Below are positions 1-6,521 of a stretch of DNA of 7,253 nt, one piece after another. Position 1 is the stretch's first letter, and every line of letters begins with the position of its first letter. The notes below the pieces were generated by a model, which worked only from the letters and a program-made list of their open reading frames with translations, was not told the origin of the DNA and searched no databases. The DNA is from Candidatus Caenarcanum sp. Lineage in GTDB: Bacteria; Cyanobacteriota; Vampirovibrionia; Gastranaerophilales; UBA9971. The translations under genes and the position numbers were made by a program. The stretch covers positions 1 through 7,253 of the forward strand of contig DYOT01000061.1 in assembly GCA_020720345.1 (NCBI GenBank). The letters are read 5' to 3'.

Positions 1-605
1 GGGTCTAAATTTATTATAATTTCATTGTTTTCAGCTTTGTAATTTTCCCATGACGGACAAATTACGATTTTTTCGGAAATTTTCTGGGGATGCCAGTATT
101 GCTTCCAGCTATGCGCCCATTCTTCATCAGAAATTTCTGTTGAAGAAACGCTCCAATCGCCCAAATCTTCTTCTTTAACTCCTGATGTGATAAGTTTTTG
201 TTTCTCTTCGAGTAGGATTTTTTGTATTGTTTCAACCAAAATACAACTGTCATTGCGAGGAGATGCTAACGCATGTAATTCAGTACTCGATTCATGAAAC
301 GTGTACTTATCAGGCAGCTGTGCTGTCGACGAAGCAATACAAAAAATATTAGTCTGTTTTTCTTTGGATTGCCACGCTCCCATTGGTCGCTCGCAATGAC
401 ATAGTTGATTTAAATGCAGGTTTTCAACAAAAGGCAAATATCCTTTTATTATGCCGGCATTATCTTTTATTAAAATTTCATCTTTGTATTGCTTTTCATC
501 TGTTACTACGCCTGAACAGCCGATTTTTTCGATTAAAATATCTGAAACGTACTCTGCCCAGACAGGATTTATTTTTACAGATAATTCAACAGATTTACTC
601 AACAA
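1..605 (-). CDS. prmA: Ribosomal protein L11 methyltransferase PrmA, 5' part, carrying an in-frame palindromic insertion
   Basis: PrmA is a cytoplasmic SAM-dependent enzyme that methylates ribosomal protein L11. The minus frame is open from about 605 to the window edge (201 full codons), so the C-terminal methyltransferase domain is cut off. Residues 1-68 match the PrmA N-terminal domain (SVELSVKIN, then GCSGVVTDE, then IKGYLPF). Residues from about 121 match the next conserved stretch: ISDEEWAHSWKQYWHP, KISEKIVICPSWENY, then LD(P) at the edge, where the family has LDPG.AFGTG. Residues 69-119 are encoded by a palindromic repeat and look like no PrmA. LDP falls near residue 200 here against about 131-133 in E. 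coli PrmA, an excess mostly explained by the insert. No ATG is available. TTG at 603-605 has AGGA 9 nt upstream; TTG at 600-602 and GTG at 609-611 are alternatives. The start overlaps the end of accA, suggesting translational coupling. The identification is firm; whether the enzyme is active is unknown. Confidence 0.88.
   Translation of the reverse strand, partial: MLSKSVELSVKINPVWAEYVSDILIEKIGCSGVVTDEKQYKDEILIKDNAGIIKGYLPFVENLHLNQLCHCERPMGAWQSKEKQTNIFCIASSTAQLPDKYTFHESSTELHALASPRNDSCILVETIQKILLEEKQKLITSGVKEEDLGDWSVSSTEISDEEWAHSWKQYWHPQKISEKIVICPSWENYKAENNEIIINLD
248..401. repeat. Palindromic repeat element (MITE/REP-like) inserted in prmA
   Basis: The element is bounded by perfect 12-bp inverted repeats, TGTCATTGCGAG at 248-259 and CTCGCAATGACA at 390-401. 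If a 2-nt gap is allowed, the match extends outward through CAAC (244-247) and GTTG (404-407). A second inner pair, GCAAT (334-338) and ATTGC (368-372), encloses an AT-rich loop. The right arm (GGATTGCCACGCTCC, then GGTCGCTCGCAATGACA) has the look of dispersed palindromic repeats I know from several bacterial phyla. The element encodes no transposase, so any movement would have been in trans. No clear target-site duplication is visible. It lies wholly inside the prmA frame and is free of stops in that frame. Copy number elsewhere in the genome cannot be seen from here. Confidence 0.8.
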
Positions 606-1557
606 AAACACCCATCCTGCGGAATTTGTCGTATCTGTCCTTTTTAAGATGTTCTCCTGACATATTTGACATTTCATTAAGAGTTTCAATCACAGTATTT
701 TTTAGCTCTGAAGCGATTAAATCCCAATCATAATGAGCTCCGCCAAGAGGTTCTTTTATTATTCCGTCAATTACTCCAAGCTTTAATAAATCCTCAGCCG
801 TTATTTTCATTGCATCTGCTGCTGTAGAAGCCATATCAGCACTTCTCCATAAAATAGATGCACAGCCTTCAGGAGAAATTACTGTATAATATGAATGTTC
901 AAGCATGTATACCCTGTTTGAAACAGCAATTCCTAACGCACCGCCTGAACAGCCTTCGCCTAAAATAATTGAAATTATAGGAACTTCAAGCTTTGCCATT
1001 TCTCTAAGGTTTACGGCAATTGCAATTCCCTGTCCTGTCTGTTCCGCTTTAATTCCGGGATAAGCTCCGGGTGTATCTATCATTGTTATAATAGGCAAAT
1101 TAAACCTGTCAGCATGATAAAAAAGCCTTAAAGCTTTGCGATAGCCTTCAGGTTGAGGCATGCCAAAATTGTATTCTATATTTTCTTTTGTTGTTTTGCC
1201 TTTTTGTGTGCCAATGAGCATTACGGACTTGCCTTCAATCTGAGCTATTCCCCCGATAATTGCTTTGTCGTCAGTTCCCGCTCTGTCTCCGTGAAATTCT
1301 GTCCAATCTGTAGTAATAAGGGAAACATAATCTAAAAATGATGGACGTTTAGGGTGTCTGGCAATTAGAAGTTTTTGTGAAGGTGAAAGATGTGAATAAA
1401 GCTGCTTTTTATATTCCGTAGCCTGCTCAGTAAGTATTTTAATCTGGTCATCAAGATTAATGCCGCTGTCAGCGCTCAAATTTTTAAGTTCTTCTATTTT
1501 ATCTTCTATTTGATATATGGATTTTTCAAATTCTAAAGGTGTTAATAGACTATTCAT
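595..1557 (-). CDS. accA: Acetyl-CoA carboxylase carboxyltransferase, alpha subunit
   Basis: AccA pairs with AccD to form the alpha2-beta2 carboxyltransferase, which moves the carboxyl group from biotinylated AccB to acetyl-CoA to make malonyl-CoA for fatty-acid synthesis. The 320-residue length is normal for the family. An N-terminal helical stretch (about 1-60) is followed by the crotonase-type fold. Visible family signatures are ARHPKRP (66-72), FHGDRAGTDD (from 88), MIDTPGAYPG (159-168), GEGCSGGALGI (200-210) and SPEGCASILW (228-237); the glycine-rich segments form the CoA and carboxybiotin site. The ATG overlaps the accD stop as ATGA, and AGAGGA lies 10 nt upstream at 1568-1573, so the two subunits are probably translated in step. 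The 3' end overlaps the prmA start. AccB and AccC, needed for the full enzyme, are not in this window. The gene appears intact. Confidence 0.97.
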   Translation of the reverse strand: MNSLLTPLEFEKSIYQIEDKIEELKNLSADSGINLDDQIKILTEQATEYKKQLYSHLSPSQKLLIARHPKRPSFLDYVSLITTDWTEFHGDRAGTDDKAIIGGIAQIEGKSVMLIGTQKGKTTKENIEYNFGMPQPEGYRKALRLFYHADRFNLPIITMIDTPGAYPGIKAEQTGQGIAIAVNLREMAKLEVPIISIILGEGCSGGALGIAVSNRVYMLEHSYYTVISPEGCASILWRSADMASTAADAMKITAEDLLKLGVIDGIIKEPLGGAHYDWDLIASELKNTVIETLNEMSNMSGEHLKKDRYDKFRRMGVFVE

Positions 1558-2468
1558 GCTTTGGAAATCCTCTTATTAAGTTCATTTGGTATAAAGGTTT
1601 TTGCCTGAGAATGTATTCTAATAATTTTCTCCAAAGTTTCTTTAAGTTCTTTTCTATGGCTAACCATGTCTACCTGTCCGTATTTTAGCAAATACTCAGC
1701 TGTCTGGAAGTCAGGCGGAAGTTTCTGTCTTATTGTTTGCTCAATAACCCTTCTTCCTGCAAAACCTATTCTTGCGCCTTGTTCTGCAATTATTATATCG
1801 CCCAGCGTTCCAAAACTTGCCGTAACTCCGCCAAAAGTAGGCTCTGTAAGGACTGTTATATAAAGTATTTTTTCTTCATTAGCTCTTGCAACTGCACAAC
1901 TTGTTTTTGCCATCTGCATAAGGCTTAGGCAGCTTTCCTGCATCCTCGCTCCACCGGAAGAGGTGATTGCTATAATAGGAATTTTTCTTCTTATCCCTTC
2001 TTCTATGAGACGGGTAACTTTTTCCCCGACCACACTGCCCATGCTTCCGCCCATATAAGCAAAATCCATAACTGCCGCGGCAGCTTCCCATCCTGAAATA
2101 TTACCAATGCCGGTTACAACAGCTTCATTAAGGTTAGATTTCTTGCAAGCATCCTGCTGCCTATCTTTGTAGCACATAGTATCCACAAAATCCAGAGGAT
2201 TACAAGGGAGTATGTTTTTATTTATTTCGTTAAACGAGTTTTCATCGAATAATTGTTCTATTCTTGTTCTTGCACTTATCCTGAAGTGATAATCACACTT
2301 TGGGCATACGAGCATGCTTTGGTTTAATTCTTTTTGAGGAATGCTTGTATTACAGTTGAAACATTTTCCCCATAGTTTTGATAAGTCATCTCCACTTATT
2401 TTTGATTCCACGAGGTCAGCATTCATCTGCTTATTTCTTCTTTTTTCAAACCAGTCCCTTAAACTCAT
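1554..2468 (-). CDS. accD: Acetyl-CoA carboxylase carboxyltransferase, beta subunit
   Basis: AccD is the zinc-binding beta subunit of the carboxyltransferase and partners AccA, encoded immediately downstream. The 304-residue protein has the typical N-terminal four-cysteine zinc ribbon: C36 and C39 (KCFNC), C55 and C58 (CPKC). A crotonase-like domain follows, with GGSMGSVVGEK (about 140-150), a glycine-rich SSGGARMQES segment and PTFGGVTASFGTLGDI, all strongly conserved in AccD. The oxyanion-hole and acetyl-CoA binding region therefore looks complete. The ATG at 2466-2468 is preceded by AGGA at 2480-2483, a rather long 11-nt spacing. The gap to the lptD-like gene upstream is only 23 bp, so the two are probably co-transcribed. 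The family and role are not in doubt. Confidence 0.97.
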   Translation of the reverse strand: MSLRDWFEKRRNKQMNADLVESKISGDDLSKLWGKCFNCNTSIPQKELNQSMLVCPKCDYHFRISARTRIEQLFDENSFNEINKNILPCNPLDFVDTMCYKDRQQDACKKSNLNEAVVTGIGNISGWEAAAAVMDFAYMGGSMGSVVGEKVTRLIEEGIRRKIPIIAITSSGGARMQESCLSLMQMAKTSCAVARANEEKILYITVLTEPTFGGVTASFGTLGDIIIAEQGARIGFAGRRVIEQTIRQKLPPDFQTAEYLLKYGQVDMVSHRKELKETLEKIIRIHSQAKTFIPNELNKRISKA

Positions 2469-2491
2469 GTTTATATATTTCCTCTTTATTA

Positions 2492-4207
2492 TTAATTTTC
2501 TATAATTTTCATCTTATCAAAGTCAAGCTTAGATCTATCCGCACCTAAAACCATATTAAAATCAAATCTTGATTCTTCTCTTTTAGTATCATAGCTTATT
2601 CTGAATTTTAAATCATCCGGTCCAAACCAGCAGTAAATCTGGTTTTCGGCAACGAGCTTATTGTCCCAGTTGTCTTTAGAAAGATTTAAGCTTCCCGTAT
2701 ATCCAACAGAAACAAATCGGTGAAGCTTATAGCTTGAGTTAAACGTAACGTTGCTTTTCCCGTAATAATACCTGTCAGCAGCAAAAGGCGTTTCTCCATA
2801 TATTCCGCCCTGATAATATGCTAACCAGACATTTAACGGAGATAGGTTAAGAGTAACAGTCGGACCTGCTCTTAGTACTCCATATGTTTTACCGTTTCCG
2901 TAAACAGCCACATTAAACTGTGAAGATTCGCCTATATCTATATGTTTTCCCAGCTTAAGAAGAGGTACTGTATTATGGAAATCGCCTTGAATTTGATATC
3001 TTCCTGTTCCCCAGTGGGGGTCTGCTTCTATGTAAGCCGCACTTGACCTTAAATCAAAGTCAAAAGTGTCAGTAGTAAACAGTTTTCTGTTATCAACAAC
3101 TTCTATAATTTTTTTATGTTTTTGTTTCCACATAAAACCGTTATCTATATAAGAATCAATGCCGTATTGAATTTTTGTTGTTTCCGAAAAAGGCAGTTTC
3201 TGCTCTCCTTCTGCTACAAATTTATTTCCTTTTGAGGAATATAACATTAATGTTTTGTTAGTATCAGTCTTAAGTCTTGCTAATCCGCCTATTCCTAATC
3301 CGCTATTATTTGTAAGAAGAGGCACAGCTTTTAATGTGGCTCCATTCGGCAGATTAAAAACACGCCCGTATCCGTAATACCAGCCAAAATCAGGACGCTG
3401 CGCAATTTCCGGCAGATTTGTCTCCATTTCGCCTGTTTCACTGTCTTTTGTTATGGTTAAAGAAGGTATATAAGCTATTTTGTACCTGTTAACCTTTACT
3501 GTTGAATTTAATAAAGTAATAATATCCCCATCTTTATTTCTTGTAACAAGGATTTTTTTTGTGTGCATATTGTATGTTGGTTTAAATCTTGTAGCTGATT
3601 CTTTTGATGCCGGATTTTTGATAACATCTTTGTTATTTATGAATTTTGAGCCTGATGATGACAGAATAAAGCTGAGGCTTTGATCATTAATAGTTGCTGC
3701 TCCTTGACTTACATCAGTATTATTTTTGCTGCTGCCTTCTTTTTTGGGATAGATTTTAGCAGTTTTTGCCTCAATTTTTAACTGGCTTATATCAATATTA
3801 GGGTGGTCAATAAGTATGGAACTTCTTATAAGATCAATTCTTGTATAATCACCATGAATTACCTGTTTATTTTTAATTAGTTTAACGTTGCTTTCAGCTA
3901 TGATAAGGTCAGCTTCCCTGTCATAAGTAACTTTATCTGCTTGAAGAACTGTATTCTGGTCTTCGACGCGAATTTTTACATTTCCTGTGGCAACAATCTG
4001 GTCTTTATCTTCAAAATACTCCATTTGATCGCTGTTTAAATTTATAACAGCGCTTCCTTTTATAGGAGTGGCGACAGATTCATTTTTAGTAGCAGCTGCA
4101 CCAGCAGTTTTTTTTGTTTGTTTTATTTCCTCTGCATATGAAATTTCAACACAGAAAAACGCCGTAAATAAAAATAAAATTAATATTATAAAAAACTTTT
4201 TAATCAA
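2492..4207 (-). CDS. lptD: OstA/LptD-like outer-membrane protein, probable LPS-assembly factor
   Basis: The 571-residue protein begins with a clear Sec signal peptide: KK followed by a hydrophobic run (about 5-19), with a likely cut after SYA (residue 25). A low-complexity linker leads to an OstA/LptA-type beta-jellyroll domain (about 53-160: INLNSDQMEYFEDKDQIVATGNV, LQADKVTYD, VIHGD). Residues about 160-208 are a Ser/Asn-rich linker. From about 210 to the end, alternating aromatic and polar strands suggest an outer-membrane beta-barrel. In LptD, the OstA domain receives LPS from the periplasmic bridge and the barrel inserts it into the outer leaflet. This protein is shorter than the roughly 780-residue proteobacterial LptD. 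Its mature part has a single cysteine (in YCWFG), so the inter-domain disulfides of E. coli LptD cannot form. The start must be TTG (4205-4207): an in-frame TGA lies just upstream, and the next methionine, near residue 62, would lose the signal peptide. A role in exporting another lipid or glycan is possible. Confidence 0.78.
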   Translation of the reverse strand: MIKKFFIILILFLFTAFFCVEISYAEEIKQTKKTAGAAATKNESVATPIKGSAVINLNSDQMEYFEDKDQIVATGNVKIRVEDQNTVLQADKVTYDREADLIIAESNVKLIKNKQVIHGDYTRIDLIRSSILIDHPNIDISQLKIEAKTAKIYPKKEGSSKNNTDVSQGAATINDQSLSFILSSSGSKFINNKDVIKNPASKESATRFKPTYNMHTKKILVTRNKDGDIITLLNSTVKVNRYKIAYIPSLTITKDSETGEMETNLPEIAQRPDFGWYYGYGRVFNLPNGATLKAVPLLTNNSGLGIGGLARLKTDTNKTLMLYSSKGNKFVAEGEQKLPFSETTKIQYGIDSYIDNGFMWKQKHKKIIEVVDNRKLFTTDTFDFDLRSSAAYIEADPHWGTGRYQIQGDFHNTVPLLKLGKHIDIGESSQFNVAVYGNGKTYGVLRAGPTVTLNLSPLNVWLAYYQGGIYGETPFAADRYYYGKSNVTFNSSYKLHRFVSVGYTGSLNLSKDNWDNKLVAENQIYCWFGPDDLKFRISYDTKREESRFDFNMVLGADRSKLDFDKMKIIEN

Positions 4208-4278
4208 AATATGAATTCATCCGCATTCTTATATTTTATCTATTAAAATACAGTCAGGCGGAAAATGCCACATAAGTT

Positions 4279-4305
4279 TTTATAATTTTAAGCAATGTTA
4301 ATCAA
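4279..4305 (-). promoter_or_regulatory. Possible promoter for the lptD-accD-accA-prmA run
   Basis: On the minus strand, TTGATT (4300-4305) and TATAAA (4279-4284) stand 15 bp apart, about 70 bp upstream of the lptD-like start. The 15-bp spacing is shorter than ideal and the region is AT-rich, so a chance match is quite possible. Read-through from the SemiSWEET gene is the alternative source of transcription, since I see no convincing terminator between the two genes. Confidence 0.22.
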
Positions 4306-4337
4306 CTTTTGAATAGTATATACATATGAATAGCATT

Positions 4338-4592
4338 TTATTTGTATTTAAATTTGTAAAATACTATAGTTATTGACATTATCAAGCTTAATGAGTTTGA
4401 AATCATTATAGGTAATGCTTTTGTAAGTATTCCGTAACATAGCCAGAAGGCAAGTCCGGTTACTGTCATTAAAAACATTCCAAGTGATATGTCTTTGGTT
4501 GATTTTGTTTTTATAATTTGTATAAGTTGTGGAATCATGCTGCATGTTGTGAACCCTCCGCCCACAAGCCCTAGTATATCAATGTAATTCAT
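4338..4592 (-). CDS. SemiSWEET family small sugar transporter (PQ-loop/MtN3-like)
   Basis: The product is an 84-residue membrane protein with three predicted transmembrane helices (about 4-27, 36-56, 60-80), the size and layout of bacterial SemiSWEETs. These dimerise to form a sugar channel/uniporter equivalent to half of a eukaryotic SWEET. Visible signatures are the PQ motif in helix 1 (P21, Q22 in SMIPQLIQI), the KSTKDIS loop (30-36), and Trp50 and Asn66, positions matching the substrate-pocket Trp and Asn known in the family. The ATG at 4590-4592 is chosen because MNYIDILGL is a normal SemiSWEET N-terminus. A longer frame upstream to 4703 would add 37 residues unlike the family and run through a stem-loop. 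The ribosome-binding site is weak (AAAGAAAA). The substrate cannot be told from sequence. It is co-directional with the lptD-like gene but 130 bp away, so co-transcription is uncertain. Confidence 0.85.
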   Translation of the reverse strand: MNYIDILGLVGGGFTTCSMIPQLIQIIKTKSTKDISLGMFLMTVTGLAFWLCYGILTKALPIMISNSLSLIMSITIVFYKFKYK

Positions 4593-4680
4593 GTTATTTT
4601 CTTTATTTACTACTATTAAGATATATTTTACTATAATTTGTAATTTTAGACATTTAATGATAATATATTTTGGAACTCGA

Positions 4681-4709
4681 AAGAGAGTGGGTATTTTTCC
4701 CACTCTCTT
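4681..4709. promoter_or_regulatory. Perfect 11-bp stem-loop in the SemiSWEET/rimP divergent region
   Basis: AAGAGAGTGGG (4681-4691) and CCCACTCTCTT (4699-4709) are perfect inverted repeats around a 7-nt loop (TATTTTT). On the plus strand the stem is followed by an interrupted T-rich stretch (CTTAGTTTAATT), so it resembles an imperfect intrinsic terminator. On the minus strand no T-run follows. No complete plus-strand gene precedes it, so it is either a leader attenuator for the rimP-nusA operon or a terminator for an unseen short transcript. Upstream on the plus strand, TATAAT (4632-4637) without a good -35, or TTGTAA (4638-4643) 17 bp from TAATAT (4661-4666), could be promoters; neither is strong. 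Confidence 0.5.
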
Positions 4710-4807
4710 CTTAGTTTAATTATATGAGGTTTAGGTGAAAACGAGCTCTTTTTGTTCGCTTCTTCATATATAAGTAAACGATTCTTGTTGTGTTTTGAGT
4801 AATTTTA

Positions 4808-5314
4808 ATGGAGCAAACTCAATTGCATAAAGACAATTTCAATAAAACTGAAATACTGAAAAAAGTCATGCCGGTAGTGGAAAAAGCCGTAGAAGATTCC
4901 AGTCTGCTGCTTATTGAAGCTGACTTTGTGAAAGAATATGAAAGATGGCATCTGAAAATATTTATTTACCATCCAGAAAGACCAATTACACATAAAGATT
5001 GCGGGTCAGTAACAAATATACTTGCTGAATCTCTTGATACAATTATACCTGTACATTACTATCTGGAAGTGAGCAGTCCCGGTACGGAAAGAAAACTTAA
5101 ATCCTCACGTGAATACGAAATATATAAAGGCAGCAGGGTTAAAATCAAGTTAAAACAGCCGATTAATGAAAAGGATAAAATTTTTACAGGTGTAATTCTT
5201 GACTATGATAAGGAAAATGGCTTAAAAGTCCGAGTGGAAGAAACAAAAAGTATAGTGGAGATCGAAGAAAAAAATATTTCATACGTAAAATTAGAACCCG
5301 AATACGAATATTAA
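4808..5314 (+). CDS. rimP: Ribosome maturation factor RimP
   Basis: RimP binds the maturing 30S subunit and helps assemble it. The 168-residue protein shows the family signature YLEVSSPGTERKLK at 85-98, preceded by the N-terminal alpha/beta domain (LIEADFVKEYERWHLKIFI, then a THKDCGSVTNILAESLD helix). The C-terminal SH3-like barrel covers about 100-168 (VKIKLKQPI, FTGVILDYD, VEIEEKNISYVKLE). It is slightly longer than the usual roughly 150 residues because of an N-terminal tail and an acidic C-terminus. The ATG at 4808 has no good Shine-Dalgarno sequence, only GAG about 8 nt upstream, so initiation may be weak. The next in-frame ATG, at residue 21, would remove part of the first helix. It is the first gene of the rimP-nusA-ylxR-infB operon. 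Confidence 0.95.
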   Translation: MEQTQLHKDNFNKTEILKKVMPVVEKAVEDSSLLLIEADFVKEYERWHLKIFIYHPERPITHKDCGSVTNILAESLDTIIPVHYYLEVSSPGTERKLKSSREYEIYKGSRVKIKLKQPINEKDKIFTGVILDYDKENGLKVRVEETKSIVEIEEKNISYVKLEPEYEY

Positions 5315-5342
5315 AATTTACCCAAAATAAGGAGAAAAAGAG

Positions 5343-6518
5343 ATGATAAAAGTTGGAAAAGTGCTTATAGAAGCAACAGAACAATTGGAAAGAGAAAAGG
5401 GCATACCTAAGGAAGCTATTATTAGATCTCTTTGTGATGCTATGGTTACGGCATATAAAAAACAGATAAAAGGTTCGCAGTTATTTAATATTGTAGGCTT
5501 TGTCGACGAAGCAAAAGGTGAAATAGGCGTATTCAGGATTAAGACAGTTGTTGAAGAAGTTCAGGACGAATATACAGAAGTTACACTTGAAGAAGCCAGA
5601 GAAACTAACCCTAAATGTGAAGTTGGAGAAGAAATTCGCGTTGAAGTTACACCTTCAGACTTTGGAAGGATTGCAGCCCAGTCTGCAAAACAGGTTATAA
5701 CCCAGAGAATAAGAGAAGCCGAAAGAAAACTTGTGCTTGATGAATTTATGGATAAAAAGGGCACTCTTGTTACAGGTGTTATTAGAAGAGTTGAAAATAG
5801 AAATGTTTTTGTAAATATTGGAAAAACTGATGCTGTTATGCCTCAGAGAGAACAGATTCCCGGTCAGTATTACAGGCTTAATGACAGGGTCAGGGTTTAT
5901 GTTCTTGATGTAAAAGAAACGACAAAACTTCCGCAGGTAATAGTTTCGCATGTTCATCCAAAAATCGTTCAGGAACTGTTTGAACTTGAAGTTCCAGAGA
6001 TTGAAGACGGAGTCGTTGAAATCAAATCAATTTCCAGAGAAGCCGGCTACAGGACAAAAATTGCTGTAGTAAGCATTGATTCTAATATTGATCCTGTTGG
6101 AGCCTGTATAGGTCCCAGAGGAAGCAGAATTCAGACGATTGTAAATGAACTTAAAAATGAAAAAATTGATATTATTAGATACACTGAAAATCCTGAAGAA
6201 TATATAACAAATGCGCTTTCTCCGGCGAGAATTATTAATGTACATGTAATGGAAGATTCTCCTGAAAGAAAAGAAGCGTTTGTAATAGTGCCTGATGATC
6301 AGTTAAGTCTTGCGATAGGCAAGGAAGGTCAGAATGTAAGGCTTGCGCATCGTCTTACAGGATGGAGAATAGATATTAAGAGTCTTTCTCAGTATGACCA
6401 AATGCAGGAAGACTACGATAATTATCAGGAACAGGAATATCAAGAAAATGAAGAACCAATAGAAGTATCAGAAGAACAAACCCAAGAAATAACTGAAGAA
6501 ACAAGCAAAGAGGAATAA
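5343..6518 (+). CDS. nusA: Transcription termination/antitermination factor NusA
   Basis: NusA binds RNA polymerase and nascent RNA and modulates pausing, intrinsic termination and antitermination. The 391-residue protein has the full core: an RNA-polymerase-binding N-terminal domain (about 1-130), an S1 domain (about 137-203, GTLVTGVIRRVENRNVFVNI), KH1 with IGPRG (256-260) and KH2 with GKEG (326-329). The joining motif LFELEVPEIEDG is intact. The canonical SRTHP stretch reads SHVHP here (residues 202-206). The C-terminus is a Glu/Gln-rich acidic tail (about 348-391) and lacks the two acidic repeats of E. coli NusA, as in many non-proteobacterial NusA proteins. AAGGAG (5329-5334) sits 8 nt before the ATG, by far the best ribosome-binding site in the operon, so NusA is likely translated well. 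The gap to rimP is 28 bp. Confidence 0.98.
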   Translation: MIKVGKVLIEATEQLEREKGIPKEAIIRSLCDAMVTAYKKQIKGSQLFNIVGFVDEAKGEIGVFRIKTVVEEVQDEYTEVTLEEARETNPKCEVGEEIRVEVTPSDFGRIAAQSAKQVITQRIREAERKLVLDEFMDKKGTLVTGVIRRVENRNVFVNIGKTDAVMPQREQIPGQYYRLNDRVRVYVLDVKETTKLPQVIVSHVHPKIVQELFELEVPEIEDGVVEIKSISREAGYRTKIAVVSIDSNIDPVGACIGPRGSRIQTIVNELKNEKIDIIRYTENPEEYITNALSPARIINVHVMEDSPERKEAFVIVPDDQLSLAIGKEGQNVRLAHRLTGWRIDIKSLSQYDQMQEDYDNYQEQEYQENEEPIEVSEEQTQEITEETSKEE

Positions 6519-6521
6519 AAA

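Noticed and set aside
62..253. A 63-codon minus-strand open frame beginning MTVVFW
   Set aside because: It is a shifted frame over the prmA region. The neighbouring frame carries clear PrmA motifs (EEWAHSWKQYW, PSWENY), so this one is a shadow.
248..401. The palindromic element as a CRISPR repeat or as a transposase-bearing insertion sequence
   Set aside because: There is a single copy with no spacer array, and at 154 bp it cannot encode a transposase. It fits a non-autonomous palindromic repeat.
383..733. Plus-strand open frames of 116 and 69 codons (383-733 and 451-660)
   Set aside because: They are antisense to prmA and the 3' end of accA, have no ribosome-binding site and show no recognisable protein features.
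4593..4703. An upstream extension of the SemiSWEET frame adding 37 residues
   Set aside because: The added residues do not resemble SemiSWEET N-termini and are partly encoded by the leader stem-loop; ATG at 4590-4592 gives the normal family length.
4741..4757. A second possible hairpin (CGAGC ... GTTCG) before rimP
   Set aside because: The stem is only 5 bp with a G-U pair, too weak to distinguish from chance in this AT-rich leader.
4593..4807. A tRNA, riboswitch or small protein gene in the divergent intergenic region
   Set aside because: No cloverleaf, no recognised aptamer core and no open frame with a ribosome-binding site were seen; only the stem-loop at 4681-4709 stands out.
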